A stretch of DNA of 64,000 nt, from the NCBI GenBank assembly GCA_964417895.1, contig CAYQJS010000003.1, forward strand, positions 62,001-126,000, read 5' to 3'. A program made the position numbers and the translations under genes. The stretch is from CAYQJS01 sp964417895. Its GTDB lineage: Bacteria > Chloroflexota > UBA6077 > SHYK01. Below the pieces are notes generated by a model. It saw only the letters and a program-made list of their open reading frames with translations. It was not told the origin of the DNA and did no database searches. Numbering within the stretch: the first letter of the stretch is position 1; the number at the start of each line of letters is the position of its first letter. This document shows positions 26,035 through 35,067 of the stretch, one piece after another.

Positions 26035-27888
26035 TCAGGGGTTGATCGTCCCCACGCCCTGGCTTAGTGCGATGCTCCCAGCCGACGCGCCTGTGAGGTT
26101 GACAACGAAGGCCTCGATGCTCTCTCCAGCTACATTGGCACACGTTTGAATAATGATACTAGCGGTACTGTTGGCCCCCACGGTTACGGTGCCCGTTGAG
26201 ACTACGTAGTCCGGGGCGACGCTGGGAGTCAACGGGCAGGAGGCCCCGCCGAACGCCGTGCCGTTCTGTGTCGAGTAGGTCACATTCACGGGGCCGCTGC
26301 CGCCGATCTGCGTCACCGTGAAGGTGCAGCGGTCTCCGGCGGGGCACGCCGCGCTACTGATAGCGACGGAGCCGCCCGTCACGACCATCGCACTCGTGGC
26401 GCCCGTCGCCGACGTGATAAACGCTGGGGCCCCGGACTGCGCCCGCACCTGGAGGCAGTACGTCCCGGTGAGGAGAACGGTCTGTGCGGTCGTGGTCGAG
26501 GGCTGGATCGCCCCATATGCAAAGAAGTTGCTGCACGCGCTTGTGCCTACCCAGATCTGGTACCCAGTAGCTGCCGGGACTGGCGACCATGTCAAGGTGA
26601 TGCTCCCTGTGGAATTCACAGTCACCGAGTAGCCGCTCCCGCCGGCTGTCGCGCTGGTGTCGGTGCTGGTCCCAGAGCCGCCGGTTGCGACGCACTGAAA
26701 GCCGTTCCAGGAGGCCCCCGTCGGGCAGTTGCCCGGATTGCTGCCGCCGCGGACGATAGTGCCGATCCCCTCGCCATCGGCTAACGAGGCGTTGAAGGGG
26801 CTGCCCAGTCGGACGTAGAAGGTCTGCTCCCCCCCGTAGTCCCGGCCGTAAACCCGAACCGTGATGATTTTGGACGTCTCCCCCGGCGCGAAACTGAGCG
26901 TGCCGCTGGTGGCAGCGTAGTCGGTCCCCTGGATAGCGGAGCCGTCCGCCGTGGTGTAGTAGACGAGCACTGTCTGCGAGCTCGCGCCCGAGAGCGTCAC
27001 GTTGAAGTCGACGTCCACGTCCACCGGGCCGCCGAAGCCAGTCCGATAGGCCGTGCACCCCAAGAACACGTCAAACGAGACGCAGCTCAGACCGACGGGT
27101 TCGGTGACAAGGCAGCTCCCGATGACATCGCGCGAGACGCAGTTCGGAACGACCCCGGGTTCGTAAACGAGGCAATTGCCAATCGCATCCCGAGAGACAC
27201 ATTGCGCAATTCCGAGGCTGTCGCTGGAGACATCAACGGCGCGCCGATGGTCACTGATGCTGAGGGCCACCGGCGGCGGCAGTGGGGTCGGCGGTGGCGC
27301 CACGAACGGCGGGGGGGTCGGCGGCGCCACGAACGGCGGGGGGGTCGGGACCACCACTGCGGGCACCGGCGGCGTGGGGTCTACGTCGAGAATGACCTGG
27401 GCCTCGACCCAGTCGCAGTCCGTGCGGGCCCAGACAGCGTAGGTCTGTTCCCCCGGGGGCTCCTGCGACCAGTCGATCTCGATCGCGAAGCCAGCCCGCA
27501 AGTCAATTCGTTCCCACAAGGCGTCGACGTCTGGCCGCGGCACACCGATAGTGCCCAGGGCGACCCGCACACTACCGCGATAGATCTCGATGGCGTCGAC
27601 GCCGGCGGCTAGGCCCGTCCCTACGGTGTCGACGGCCCAGCCGGTGATGGGCTGGCGTCCGCGCACTACTCCTGCGGTATCGATCCACGCAACGCCTGCG
27701 CAGGCGGCGTCCTGCGCGGCGCGGAACTCGACCCGTGCCGACGCCGGCCCGCCCGCGACCAGCGCGGCCACGAGCTCAGGCTGCGACGTCGCGTCCGCCA
27801 AAGCAGGATGTATGGGAAGCAACGAGACGGTCAGCGCCAGCAGTAGGCCGGGCAACAGCCGTCTGCGGATAACGCGCAGTGTGTCCAT
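26035..27888 (-). CDS. Secreted Calx-beta domain protein with proline linker and Cys repeats
   Basis: 617 residues; GGAGGACCC precedes the ATG at 27888. A signal peptide (RRRLLPGLLLALTVSLL, cleaved near PALA) is followed by an all-beta domain (to about 190), a proline-rich linker (about 193-228), three cysteine repeats (CVSRDAIGNC, CVSRDVIGSC, CVSFDVFLGC), a Calx-beta domain (YYTTADGSAIQGTDYAATSG, FAPGETSKIITVRV), a fibronectin-III-like region (ITLTWSPVPAATGYQIWVG) and a second Calx-beta-like end (YSTQNGTAFGG). Calx-beta domains bind calcium and occur in adhesins; there is no sorting signal, so it is probably released or loosely attached. Role in adhesion is inference. Confidence 0.75.
   Translation of the reverse strand: MDTLRVIRRRLLPGLLLALTVSLLPIHPALADATSQPELVAALVAGGPASARVEFRAAQDAACAGVAWIDTAGVVRGRQPITGWAVDTVGTGLAAGVDAIEIYRGSVRVALGTIGVPRPDVDALWERIDLRAGFAIEIDWSQEPPGEQTYAVWARTDCDWVEAQVILDVDPTPPVPAVVVPTPPPFVAPPTPPPFVAPPPTPLPPPVALSISDHRRAVDVSSDSLGIAQCVSRDAIGNCLVYEPGVVPNCVSRDVIGSCLVTEPVGLSCVSFDVFLGCTAYRTGFGGPVDVDVDFNVTLSGASSQTVLVYYTTADGSAIQGTDYAATSGTLSFAPGETSKIITVRVYGRDYGGEQTFYVRLGSPFNASLADGEGIGTIVRGGSNPGNCPTGASWNGFQCVATGGSGTSTDTSATAGGSGYSVTVNSTGSITLTWSPVPAATGYQIWVGTSACSNFFAYGAIQPSTTTAQTVLLTGTYCLQVRAQSGAPAFITSATGATSAMVVTGGSVAISSAACPAGDRCTFTVTQIGGSGPVNVTYSTQNGTAFGGASCPLTPSVAPDYVVSTGTVTVGANSTASIIIQTCANVAGESIEAFVVNLTGASAGSIALSQGVGTINP
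27298..27350. repeat. Tandem repeat in the proline-rich linker of the Calx-beta gene
   Basis: The stretch GGCGCCACGAACGGCGGGGG recurs about 27 bp apart and encodes two copies of the PTPPPFVAPP motif. It is a coding minisatellite, not a CRISPR. Confidence 0.7.
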
Positions 27889-27995
27889 GTAGGGTCCTCC
27901 ATGATTCGCCCCTCTCACCAGGGGCAACGTGCATTCGATTCAGACGTTCCGAGCCCGGCCGGGAATCCGCTTGCCACCAGCGATCAGGGCATTTA

Positions 27996-28016
27996 GACTA
28001 GTCGTCAGACTAGTCT
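27996..28016. promoter_or_regulatory. Probable vapBC operator: two GACTAGTC palindromes
   Basis: Perfect 8-bp palindromes GACTAGTC at 27996-28003 and 28008-28015, centres 12 bp apart, 15 bp before the vapB start codon; the second extends to AGACTAGTCT. Spacing near one helical turn fits binding of paired antitoxin dimers for autoregulation. Inference from position and symmetry. Confidence 0.6.
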
Positions 28017-28030
28017 AGCACGAGGCCGCT

Positions 28031-28282
28031 ATGAAGCACGTCGGCGCCTATGAGGCGAAAACTCACCTTCCGCGTCTCTTGCGGGAGGTTGCAGCAGGAG
28101 AGTCCATTGCTATCACACGGCGCGGAGTCACCGTGGCCCTGCTCGTCCCTCCCGCGGAGCCGCAGAAGTCAGACCCCGGCGCGGCAATTGACGCATGGAT
28201 TCGGTATCGCGACCGAAGGGGCATCACTCTCGGCCCGGATCTCACCATTCGCGACTTGATCGATGAGGGCAGACGCTACTGA
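28031..28282 (+). CDS. vapB: Phd/YefM-type antitoxin
   Basis: 83 residues. KHVGAYEAKTHLPRLLREVA and ESIAITRRGVTVALLVP form the N-terminal Phd/YefM DNA-binding and dimerisation domain. The C-terminus (residues about 50-83) would thread into the toxin. Its stop shares one base with the toxin's ATG, the usual tight coupling. The two GACTAGTC palindromes just upstream are the likely autoregulatory site. Confidence 0.85.
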   Translation: MKHVGAYEAKTHLPRLLREVAAGESIAITRRGVTVALLVPPAEPQKSDPGAAIDAWIRYRDRRGITLGPDLTIRDLIDEGRRY

Positions 28283-28692
28283 TGCCCTTCGTGCTGGATG
28301 CCTCGGTCACTCTGGCGTGGTGTTTTACTGACGAGGTCACTCCGTACAGCGTATCTGTGCTCGATTTGCTCCGCACCACCGAGGCGATCGTTCCGACGAT
28401 CTGGCCGCTGGAGATCGGAAACGTCCTGATCACGAGCGAGCGCCGGCGCCGGCTTAGCGAGGCGGATAGCGCGCGCTTCCTCAGGACGCTTCAGCGCCTC
28501 CCCGTACGGTTGGATCCGAGCCCTCCGGGCCTGAACCTTCAGCCCATCCTGGCCATGGGACGGCAACACGCCCTTTCCGCCTACGACGCGTCGTACCTGG
28601 AGCTGGCCGAGCGGGAAAGCCTTCCGCTGGCGACGCAGGACGCCCGTCTGCGTTCGGCCGCCCTCAGCGCAGGCATTTCTCTCGTCGAGTGA
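28282..28692 (+). CDS. vapC: PIN-domain ribonuclease toxin (VapC family)
   Basis: 136 residues, standard length. PIN-domain acidic residues are all present: D6 (VLDAS), E44 (WPLEIGNVL), D102 (AYDASYLELA) and D120 (ATQDARL), so an active Mg-dependent endoribonuclease is expected. VapC toxins cut specific RNAs, often tRNAs, and are neutralised by the upstream antitoxin. Starts on the last base of the antitoxin gene. Confidence 0.9.
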   Translation: MPFVLDASVTLAWCFTDEVTPYSVSVLDLLRTTEAIVPTIWPLEIGNVLITSERRRRLSEADSARFLRTLQRLPVRLDPSPPGLNLQPILAMGRQHALSAYDASYLELAERESLPLATQDARLRSAALSAGISLVE

Positions 28693-28844
28693 CCCGCTGC
28701 TGGGTGAGTGTTCTATACTCGCCACAAGGCGACGCTGTGGCGGTCCTATCGTCTGGCGTTACGCGGCGGAGTTTGGAGACCGATGGTGACGCTGCTACGT
28801 TTGACATCCCGAAAGAACCGCTCGTAGAGATCCACCGTTTTGGG

Positions 28845-29698
28845 CCGCCCGGCACGCATGCGTCATTCCAAGGGTTGTGGACGCCGAAGGCCGGTTTGAC
28901 GCACGGGCCGCCCATCACCCACTGGCGGGGCTGTTCTTGTCGACGATCATGGCGCCGCCGTCCCGCAGGCGCGCCAGGATCGTGCCGTCGCAATCGGTGA
29001 TGAAACCGCCATGAGGGCGGAGGCGTTGGTGATCCGCCAGGCCCCCGACGACGATGTTGTCTTTGACCCCCACCGGCACAGCGTGGAGCGGGCCGCGATA
29101 GTCCCTGTCGTGGTGTCGCTCTCCGTGGCACGCGCAGCCTCGATGGCCTCCTCGATGTAGAGCCCCAGCGTGCGCCGGTCGTGCAGCTGCACCCGATAGG
29201 CCCCGACGTTCACCCAGCCTCGATCGGGGTCCCGCGTCACCACGCTGCAGGCTGTTCGGATGTAGCGCCCGCCATCGTGCTCGTGCCAGAACGGCGCTGG
29301 GAAGCGATACAGGTCGACGTCCGACCCGCTCTGGAACTCCTCCTCGAAGGACGCGCCGCGCACCTCGACGGGCTCGATCATCTCCAGGCGGTTGAAGCGG
29401 TCGCGGAAAGTCCGCACGATCTCGATACCGCCGGTGCCCTTGGGCAGGCCGAAGAACAGGCCCACGCGCCGAGGATTGTTGGTGACGTTCGTTAGCACCC
29501 GATGGCCCGGCGGGTAATCCTTCACTTGATCGAGAGCAGCGCAGGCCCATCGCGCAGCGCCATCATCTCAGTGATCGCGCCTAACTCCAGGTTCCAGTCG
29601 GCGCCGTCGACGCGACGCAGCTCGCCGAGCTCGTCGAGCCTATCGATGAGCTCGGGTAGCAGCGTACTCAGCTTATCGCGGGTCTCTACCTGCGCCAT
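28845..29698 (-). pseudogene. Chimeric remnant: UbiD-type decarboxylase joined to an amidase fragment
   Basis: From an ATG at 29698 after GGAGG, the first 58 codons encode the N-terminus of a UbiD-family decarboxylase (ending MMALRDGPALLS). At about 29529 one base appears to be missing: the next frame continues KDYPPGHRVLTNVTNNPRRV, DVDLYRFPAPFWHEHDGGRY and GWVNVGAYRVQLHD, all typical UbiD sequence. Near 29150 the similarity switches to the amidase family (EAARATESD, then in shifting frames GPLHAVPVGVKDNIVVGG and FGVHNPWNDACVPGG), stopping near 28845. UbiD enzymes need prenylated FMN and remove aromatic carboxyl groups; the C-terminal two-thirds is gone, so no activity is expected. Confidence 0.75.
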
Positions 29699-29773
29699 CG
29701 TGCCTCCGGGGTCGAGTGTCGGAACGATGGTACACTGGCCGACGTTCGAAAGTGGGTTTCAGGAGGGATCGCT

Positions 29774-31420
29774 TTGGTCACGGGTGCACGAGCGCTGGTG
29801 GACTGCCTGTTGCGCGAGGGGATCGACCATGTCTGGGGCATTCCGGGCACGCAGAACCTGCCGCTCATCGATGCTCTGCGCGACACTCCCGAGATCCGCT
29901 TCATCCTGACCCGCCACGAACAGGGCGCCGCGTTCATGGCCTACGGGTTCGCGCGGGCCTCGGGGCAGCCGGCCGTGGTCACGGCGACGGAGGGGCCCGG
30001 CGTCACCAACCTCGCGACGGGGACCGCCGCGGCATACAAGGGCTTCGTGCCCGTCATCAACGTCTGCGGGCTCCAGGAGGAGTGGGTGCGCGAGCGCGAC
30101 GCGAACCAGGACATCGACCAGACGACGTTCTTTCGGCCCATCACCAAGTGGGCCTACTCCATTCCCTCGGCCGATAAGGTCCAGGAGGCCGTGCGCAAGG
30201 CGTTTCGGGTCGCGCTCGGTGAGCCACGGGGGCCGGTTCACCTTGACGCCCCACGGGACGTGTTCCTGGCCGAGACCGAGCCCGAGCCCATCCCGCCCGC
30301 CGCCTACCGCCCGATGGCGCTGTCGGACTGCAGCCCTGCCAGCCTTGACCAGGCGATGGCGCTGCTGGCACAAGCCGATCGGCCGCTGTTCGTCGTGGGC
30401 GGCGGCGTGCTACGGGAGGGCCTCACGGAGCCGATGCAGCGCCTGGCCGAAGCGAGCGGCATACCCGTCGCGGCCCTCCAGTACTACCCGGATGCGTTCC
30501 CTTCGTCTCACGCCCTCGCCCTCGGCCCGCTGGGGCGGAACGGGTGGGCGAGCGCCAACCGCACGGCGCCTCGCGCCGACGTTGTCATCGCCATCGGTGC
30601 GCACCTCGACCTGTACTCCACGACGTTCCGCTACGGCGTGCTCAGTCGAGAGGCGAAGATCGTCCAGCACAGCACGGTCGCCGCCGACATTGGTGTCGTC
30701 TTCCCGGTCGCGCTGGCGGTCACGGGATCGACCGCCAGCTTCGTCGAGGGATTGGCGCGCCGCGTCGAGCGAACGGGCCGGCGATGGGACTGGCTCGACG
30801 TGGCGGCGGTGCGCGCCGAGTGGGAGGCCGAGCGGTCCGCCGAGGCGCGCGCGGATGCCCAGCCCATCGCTTCGCAGTTCGTGGCGAGCACCATGCGTCG
30901 GGTGCTGCCGCGCAACGGCCTCATGGTCCTGGACGCCGGCAACGCGGGCAAGCACATGCGCGTGTACCACGACACCTACGAGCCCGGGACCTTCATGTCC
31001 ATCGACGACTGGGCCTCGGTGGGCGGAGCGTTTCCCATCGGGCTCGGGGCCAAGGTAGCGCGGCCGGATCGCCCGGTGATGTGCACAGTCGGCGACATGG
31101 GGATGATGTGCAACATCGGCGAGCTGGAGACGGCCGTGCGCGAGCGGATCCCCGTCGTGTGCGTCGTCTACAACGATCAGGGGCTCGGCAACGAGCGTGC
31201 CTACCAGCAGGAGCTGTACGGCGGGCGACTCTACGCCGTGGACTACCAGAACCCGGATTTCGGTGCCCTCGCGCGGGTCTTCGGCGCGTACGGGGAGCAG
31301 GTGACCCACCCCGCCGACCTGGAGGGCGCGCTGCGCCGCGCGCTCGACAGCAACCGCCCCGCGGTGGTGGACGTGATCATCGACCAGGAGACGCTGGCGC
31401 CGGTGCTTTACAAGCCATGA
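29774..31420 (+). CDS. Thiamine-diphosphate-dependent enzyme, acetolactate synthase-like
   Basis: 548 residues, normal for the family; TTG start after AGGAGGGATCGC. N-terminal pyrimidine-binding domain with the cofactor-activating Glu (E49, TRHEQGAAF) and AYGFARASGQPAV; central domain FVVGGGVLREGL; C-terminal pyrophosphate domain with GDMGMMCNIGELETAV and VVYNDQGLGN, the GDG-type and N-D-Q metal-binding motif in variant form. No acetolactate synthase small subunit gene follows, so biosynthetic IlvB is less likely than a decarboxylase, ligase or benzoylformate-decarboxylase-like role. The SDR gene 65 bp downstream could act on its product. Confidence 0.85.
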   Translation: MVTGARALVDCLLREGIDHVWGIPGTQNLPLIDALRDTPEIRFILTRHEQGAAFMAYGFARASGQPAVVTATEGPGVTNLATGTAAAYKGFVPVINVCGLQEEWVRERDANQDIDQTTFFRPITKWAYSIPSADKVQEAVRKAFRVALGEPRGPVHLDAPRDVFLAETEPEPIPPAAYRPMALSDCSPASLDQAMALLAQADRPLFVVGGGVLREGLTEPMQRLAEASGIPVAALQYYPDAFPSSHALALGPLGRNGWASANRTAPRADVVIAIGAHLDLYSTTFRYGVLSREAKIVQHSTVAADIGVVFPVALAVTGSTASFVEGLARRVERTGRRWDWLDVAAVRAEWEAERSAEARADAQPIASQFVASTMRRVLPRNGLMVLDAGNAGKHMRVYHDTYEPGTFMSIDDWASVGGAFPIGLGAKVARPDRPVMCTVGDMGMMCNIGELETAVRERIPVVCVVYNDQGLGNERAYQQELYGGRLYAVDYQNPDFGALARVFGAYGEQVTHPADLEGALRRALDSNRPAVVDVIIDQETLAPVLYKP

Positions 31421-31485
31421 CGCAGTGGCAAGCTTCTGGTAACCTGGATAAACCGACAAGGACGGCGGGAATAGGAACCGAAAAC

Positions 31486-32205
31486 ATGCTCGAAGGCAAG
31501 GTCGTTGTCATCACAGGATCAGGCGGGGGCATCGGTCATTACGTGGCCAAGACCTTCGCCCACGCGCGCGCGAAGGTCGTCGTCGCCGACGTCAAACCCC
31601 TCGACACGGTTTCGGCTGAGCTCCAGGCGATGGAAGCGGACTACCTGGCGATACCGACTGACGTGCGAGATGAGGCCGCGGTGCGGAATCTCATGGAGCG
31701 CACAGTGGAACGTTTCGGACGCGTGGACGTCTTGCACAATAACGCCGCGATCGTCCCCCACGTCAGTCGCCGCCACCCTCGCTGGACGAGGATCAGCGGC
31801 CTTGAGCTGAGCCTCTGGGATTGGGTCATCCAGACGAACCTGGGCGGCACTTTTCTCTGCACGAGGTTTGCGCTTCCCTACATGGAAGCCCAGCGGTCCG
31901 GACACATCATTAGCACCATGGGAGGCAGCCGCCGGATCGGGGCCGCCCCCTACCAAGTATCCAAGGACGCGATCCGGAGCTTCACCCGGGCCGTTGCAGA
32001 GGAGGAGCGCGAGTTCAACATCTGCGTGGTCACGATGACACCCGGCGGGCGGATCGCCGTGGAGGGCACCGATGAGGAGGTGCTCGCCCAGTATCCGGGC
32101 CCTGAAGCAGTCGGAAACCGCTTTGTGCTGGCGGCTGAGGCTGGCATGGAACTCAGCGGACAGCTGATCGACGTGGAGGATGGCGAGCTGGTGGGCCGCT
32201 CGTAA
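31486..32205 (+). CDS. Short-chain dehydrogenase/reductase
   Basis: 239 residues. NAD(P)-binding motif TGSGGGIG (10-17), NNAA (85-88), and catalytic Ser143, Tyr156 and Lys160 (PYQVSK) in exact classical SDR spacing. Asp35 after the second strand (VVADVK) suggests preference for NAD(H). AGGAA precedes the ATG at 31486; the same frame is open far upstream inside the ThDP gene, but only this start begins at the SDR fold. Substrate unknown; probably co-transcribed with the ThDP enzyme. Confidence 0.85.
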   Translation: MLEGKVVVITGSGGGIGHYVAKTFAHARAKVVVADVKPLDTVSAELQAMEADYLAIPTDVRDEAAVRNLMERTVERFGRVDVLHNNAAIVPHVSRRHPRWTRISGLELSLWDWVIQTNLGGTFLCTRFALPYMEAQRSGHIISTMGGSRRIGAAPYQVSKDAIRSFTRAVAEEEREFNICVVTMTPGGRIAVEGTDEEVLAQYPGPEAVGNRFVLAAEAGMELSGQLIDVEDGELVGRS

Positions 32206-32277
32206 CACCATTGGCTACACGCTGGTGGAATTCCCGGCCTGGATCGGCCTTTTCCAAGAGCGAGGAGGTCGCGCGCG

Positions 32278-33969
32278 ATGAAAACGTCCCTTTGGCTCAG
32301 CCTCGGGCTCGCCTCTGCGGTCCTGCTCACAGCCTGTGGAGCTCCCGTTCCGTCTCGGGTCGGCGAGGGGGCAGGGTCGCAAGGGCCCACCCGTACGAAG
32401 CGCATCGTGGCGGCCGTGCTGGTCGAGCCCCAGGGCTGGCTCCAGCACCTCACTCAGCGATCGAGCACCAAAGGGCTGGCTGAAACCCAACAGCTGATGA
32501 ATGCCAACCTCACGTACCTGGACGACCTGGATGTGGTGCAGCCCCACCTGGCCGAGGCGGTGCCGTCGGCCGAGAATGGCCTCTGGAAGGTCCTTCCGGA
32601 CGGGCGGATGGAAACCTCCTGGCGCCTCAGGCCCGGCCTCGTCTGGCACGACGGAACGCCCTTCACCTCGGCGGATCTGGTCTTCGCTGCCCAGGTGAGC
32701 CAGGACCGGCAGCTCGAGCTTGTAATCCCGGCCACCTTCGAGCTCGTGGAAGCTATCGATGCACCCGACCCACTGACAGTGCTGGTGAGGTGGCGAGAAG
32801 TGTTCATCGACGCCGACAAGATGTCTTTTCTGACACCCATGGCTCGGCACGTCCTGGAACCGATCTACGTCCAGGACAAGTCGCAGTTTCTCACTCATCC
32901 GTACTGGCGAGAGGGGTTTGTCGGCACTGGCGCGTACCGGCTGGCCGAGTGGGTCCAAGGAAGCCATCTAGTGCTCAGAGCGAACAACCTGTACGTGTTC
33001 GGGCGGCCCAAGATCGACGAGATCGAAGTGAAGTTCATTCCCGACTACAACATCATTGTGGCGAACCTCATGTCGGGCACTGTGGAACAGTTGCTGGGGG
33101 TCTCGCTCTCCGCGGAGCAGGGGGTGTCGCTTCGCGACCGCGCCCCAAATCTCAACGTCATCCTGGCCGAGCGGTTGGGCGGGGTGGTCCCGATGTGGAT
33201 GCAGTTCATGAATACCGATCCGCCCATCCTGCTCAACGTCGAGTTCCGACGCGCCCTGTTGCGCGCCATCGACCGCCAAGAAATGAACGACACGATCAAC
33301 TACGGTATCGGACCCGTTGCTGATACCTGGCTGCAGCCCGACAAAGTCGAATACCGGGCTATCGAGGGCCGGATCGTCCGTTACGAGTACGACCCCAGGC
33401 GGGCGGCTCAGACCATCGAGGGGCTGGGCTATGCCCGGGGCCCCGACGGGATCCTGCGAGACTCTGGGGGTCAGCGGCTCCACATTGAGGTCAGGACGAA
33501 CGACCGGGAGGTCGTCCACCTCCCGACCGCCCTTTCCGTGGCGGAGTACTGGAGACGACTGGGTGTCGAACCGGAGATCGTCACCGTCCCCCTGCAACGG
33601 ACCAACGATGCGGAGTACCGCTCGACCTACCCGGCTTTCGACATTGCCTTCAGCAGCCCCAGCCTCGACCCCGCGAATGTTCGTCGTTGGCGCAGCTCCG
33701 TCACACCACTCCCAGAGAACCGGTTCGAGGGGCAAAACCGCATCAGGTACCAAAACCCGGCCTTCGACGCCCTCATCGATAGGTATGTGAGCACCATCCC
33801 AATAACGGAGCGCATGGCGGTGCTGGGAGAGTTTATCCACCACCAGACCGACCAGCTGTTGTTCCAGACGTTCTTCTACAACGGCACTGCCTCCGTGCTC
33901 GGCTCCAAGCGCCTGAAGAACGTGGCCAGCAGCAAAGTGTGGAGCGCGCACCTCTGGGATATCGACTGA
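32278..33969 (+). CDS. ABC transporter family 5 solute-binding lipoprotein
   Basis: 563 residues with a strong GAGGAGG site before the ATG. Lipobox LLTAC (Cys20). SBP_bac_5 core: RLRPGLVWHDGTPFTSADLV, FVGTGAYRLAEWVQGSH, RRALLRAIDRQEM. The C-terminus is WSAHLWDID, a variant of the WNxHEW ending of its paralogs. No ABC permease or ATPase gene is near; it follows an SDR gene by 72 bp on the same strand and may be co-expressed with the ThDP/SDR pair. Confidence 0.85.
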   Translation: MKTSLWLSLGLASAVLLTACGAPVPSRVGEGAGSQGPTRTKRIVAAVLVEPQGWLQHLTQRSSTKGLAETQQLMNANLTYLDDLDVVQPHLAEAVPSAENGLWKVLPDGRMETSWRLRPGLVWHDGTPFTSADLVFAAQVSQDRQLELVIPATFELVEAIDAPDPLTVLVRWREVFIDADKMSFLTPMARHVLEPIYVQDKSQFLTHPYWREGFVGTGAYRLAEWVQGSHLVLRANNLYVFGRPKIDEIEVKFIPDYNIIVANLMSGTVEQLLGVSLSAEQGVSLRDRAPNLNVILAERLGGVVPMWMQFMNTDPPILLNVEFRRALLRAIDRQEMNDTINYGIGPVADTWLQPDKVEYRAIEGRIVRYEYDPRRAAQTIEGLGYARGPDGILRDSGGQRLHIEVRTNDREVVHLPTALSVAEYWRRLGVEPEIVTVPLQRTNDAEYRSTYPAFDIAFSSPSLDPANVRRWRSSVTPLPENRFEGQNRIRYQNPAFDALIDRYVSTIPITERMAVLGEFIHHQTDQLLFQTFFYNGTASVLGSKRLKNVASSKVWSAHLWDID

Positions 33970-34124
33970 GGACTGAGGTGCTGACTCAAGACCGAGAATC
34001 GCGGCCAGTTCAGCGATCATGCAGAAGATCTCAACGCGCCTTCTACCGGGCCCTCGCACTCCCTCGCCGTCACCGCTAGAATCCGGCAGAGTTCCTCCTT
34101 GACGAAAGAGGAAGGTGGCGGCTC

Positions 34125-34913
34125 TTGCACCGATCGATGAAGGGTCAATGCGCATCGGACGCAGCGGTTTGCGTTAACGCATGCCCTACGCCCTGCGTGG
34201 GATGCTGCGATTGGGATTCGGCGCCCAGCCGCATCAACAGGCTGCGCCAGCAAGCGTGGTTGCTTACGGCTTTCACTATCAGCTGGAACGTTATCGAAGC
34301 CGCCATCGCCATCTGGACGGGACTGGCCGTGGGCTCCATCGCTCTCGTTGGCTTCGGGCTGGATTCAGTTGTGGAGGCGAGCAGCGCGGTAATCATCGTC
34401 TGGCGACTCTGGCGCCGGCAGGATGAAGATGACGAGGCGAACGAGCGCGCGGAGAGACGCGCTGTGCGCCTTATCGCTCTCACATTCTTCGCCATCGCGA
34501 TCTACGTGAGTTACGACGCTGTCGCAAGGCTCGTCGGTTTAGATGACCGACCAGAGCCAAGCGGCTTAGGCCTGGTCCTGGTGGCCGTGTCGCTTCTCGT
34601 CATGCCTGGTATCGCGTGGGCGAAGCGACGAGTAGCCGAGGGCCTGAACTCCGTTGCGTTGAAGGCCGACGCTGCCGAAACGCTCATCTGCTCCTACCTG
34701 TCCGCGGTGGTCCTCGTCGGCCTGGCCGCCAACAGTCTGTTCGGTTGGTGGTGGATGGACCCGCTTGCAGGACTGGTGGTGGCGGGCCTTGCCATTCGCG
34801 AGGGCCGGGAGGCCTGGAGTGGCGGGGAGATGTTTGAGGAAGACGAGGAGGAACGCGCAGCCGCGGCCTCGGTTTGCTCGCCAGTGTGCTGCCCCGCCTG
34901 TCCTCTGGCATAG
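34125..34913 (+). CDS. Cation diffusion facilitator-like membrane protein with Cys-rich ends
   Basis: 262 residues, TTG start after GGAAGG (ATG at 34137 is an alternative). Five to six membrane helices, including WLLTAFTISWNVIEAAIAIW, IALTFFAIAIYVSYDAVA, LVLVAVSLLVMPGIAWAK and a Trp-rich WWWMDPLAGLVVAG. GFGLDSVVEASSA and LKADAAETLICSY sit where CDF transporters carry their metal-site H/D-x3-D motifs. Cytosolic ends are Cys-rich: CVNACPTPCVGCC at the start, CSPVCCPACP at the end, which may bind soft metals. It lacks the long cytosolic domain of classic CDF proteins. Metal unknown. Confidence 0.7.
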   Translation: MHRSMKGQCASDAAVCVNACPTPCVGCCDWDSAPSRINRLRQQAWLLTAFTISWNVIEAAIAIWTGLAVGSIALVGFGLDSVVEASSAVIIVWRLWRRQDEDDEANERAERRAVRLIALTFFAIAIYVSYDAVARLVGLDDRPEPSGLGLVLVAVSLLVMPGIAWAKRRVAEGLNSVALKADAAETLICSYLSAVVLVGLAANSLFGWWWMDPLAGLVVAGLAIREGREAWSGGEMFEEDEEERAAAASVCSPVCCPACPLA

Positions 34914-35067
34914 GGCACCGGACACGGCCAGTCGTTATTGCTCACCGCGCGGAAGATCGGTCTCCGACTAATAAGTGATCGTGCCTGCTCGGTACGGTCA
35001 TGGGTGCCGGGGCGCAAGTGAGGTATCCGACGGGCGTCGGTATCGGCAAGAAGGCCGCTGGCACGAG

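Noticed and set aside
27298..27350. Possible CRISPR or regulatory repeat.
   Set aside because: It is an in-frame coding repeat for the proline-rich linker of the Calx-beta protein.
29774..31420. IlvB catalytic subunit of acetolactate synthase for valine/isoleucine synthesis.
   Set aside because: No regulatory small subunit (ilvN/ilvH) or ilvC follows; the neighbours suggest a catabolic ThDP enzyme instead.
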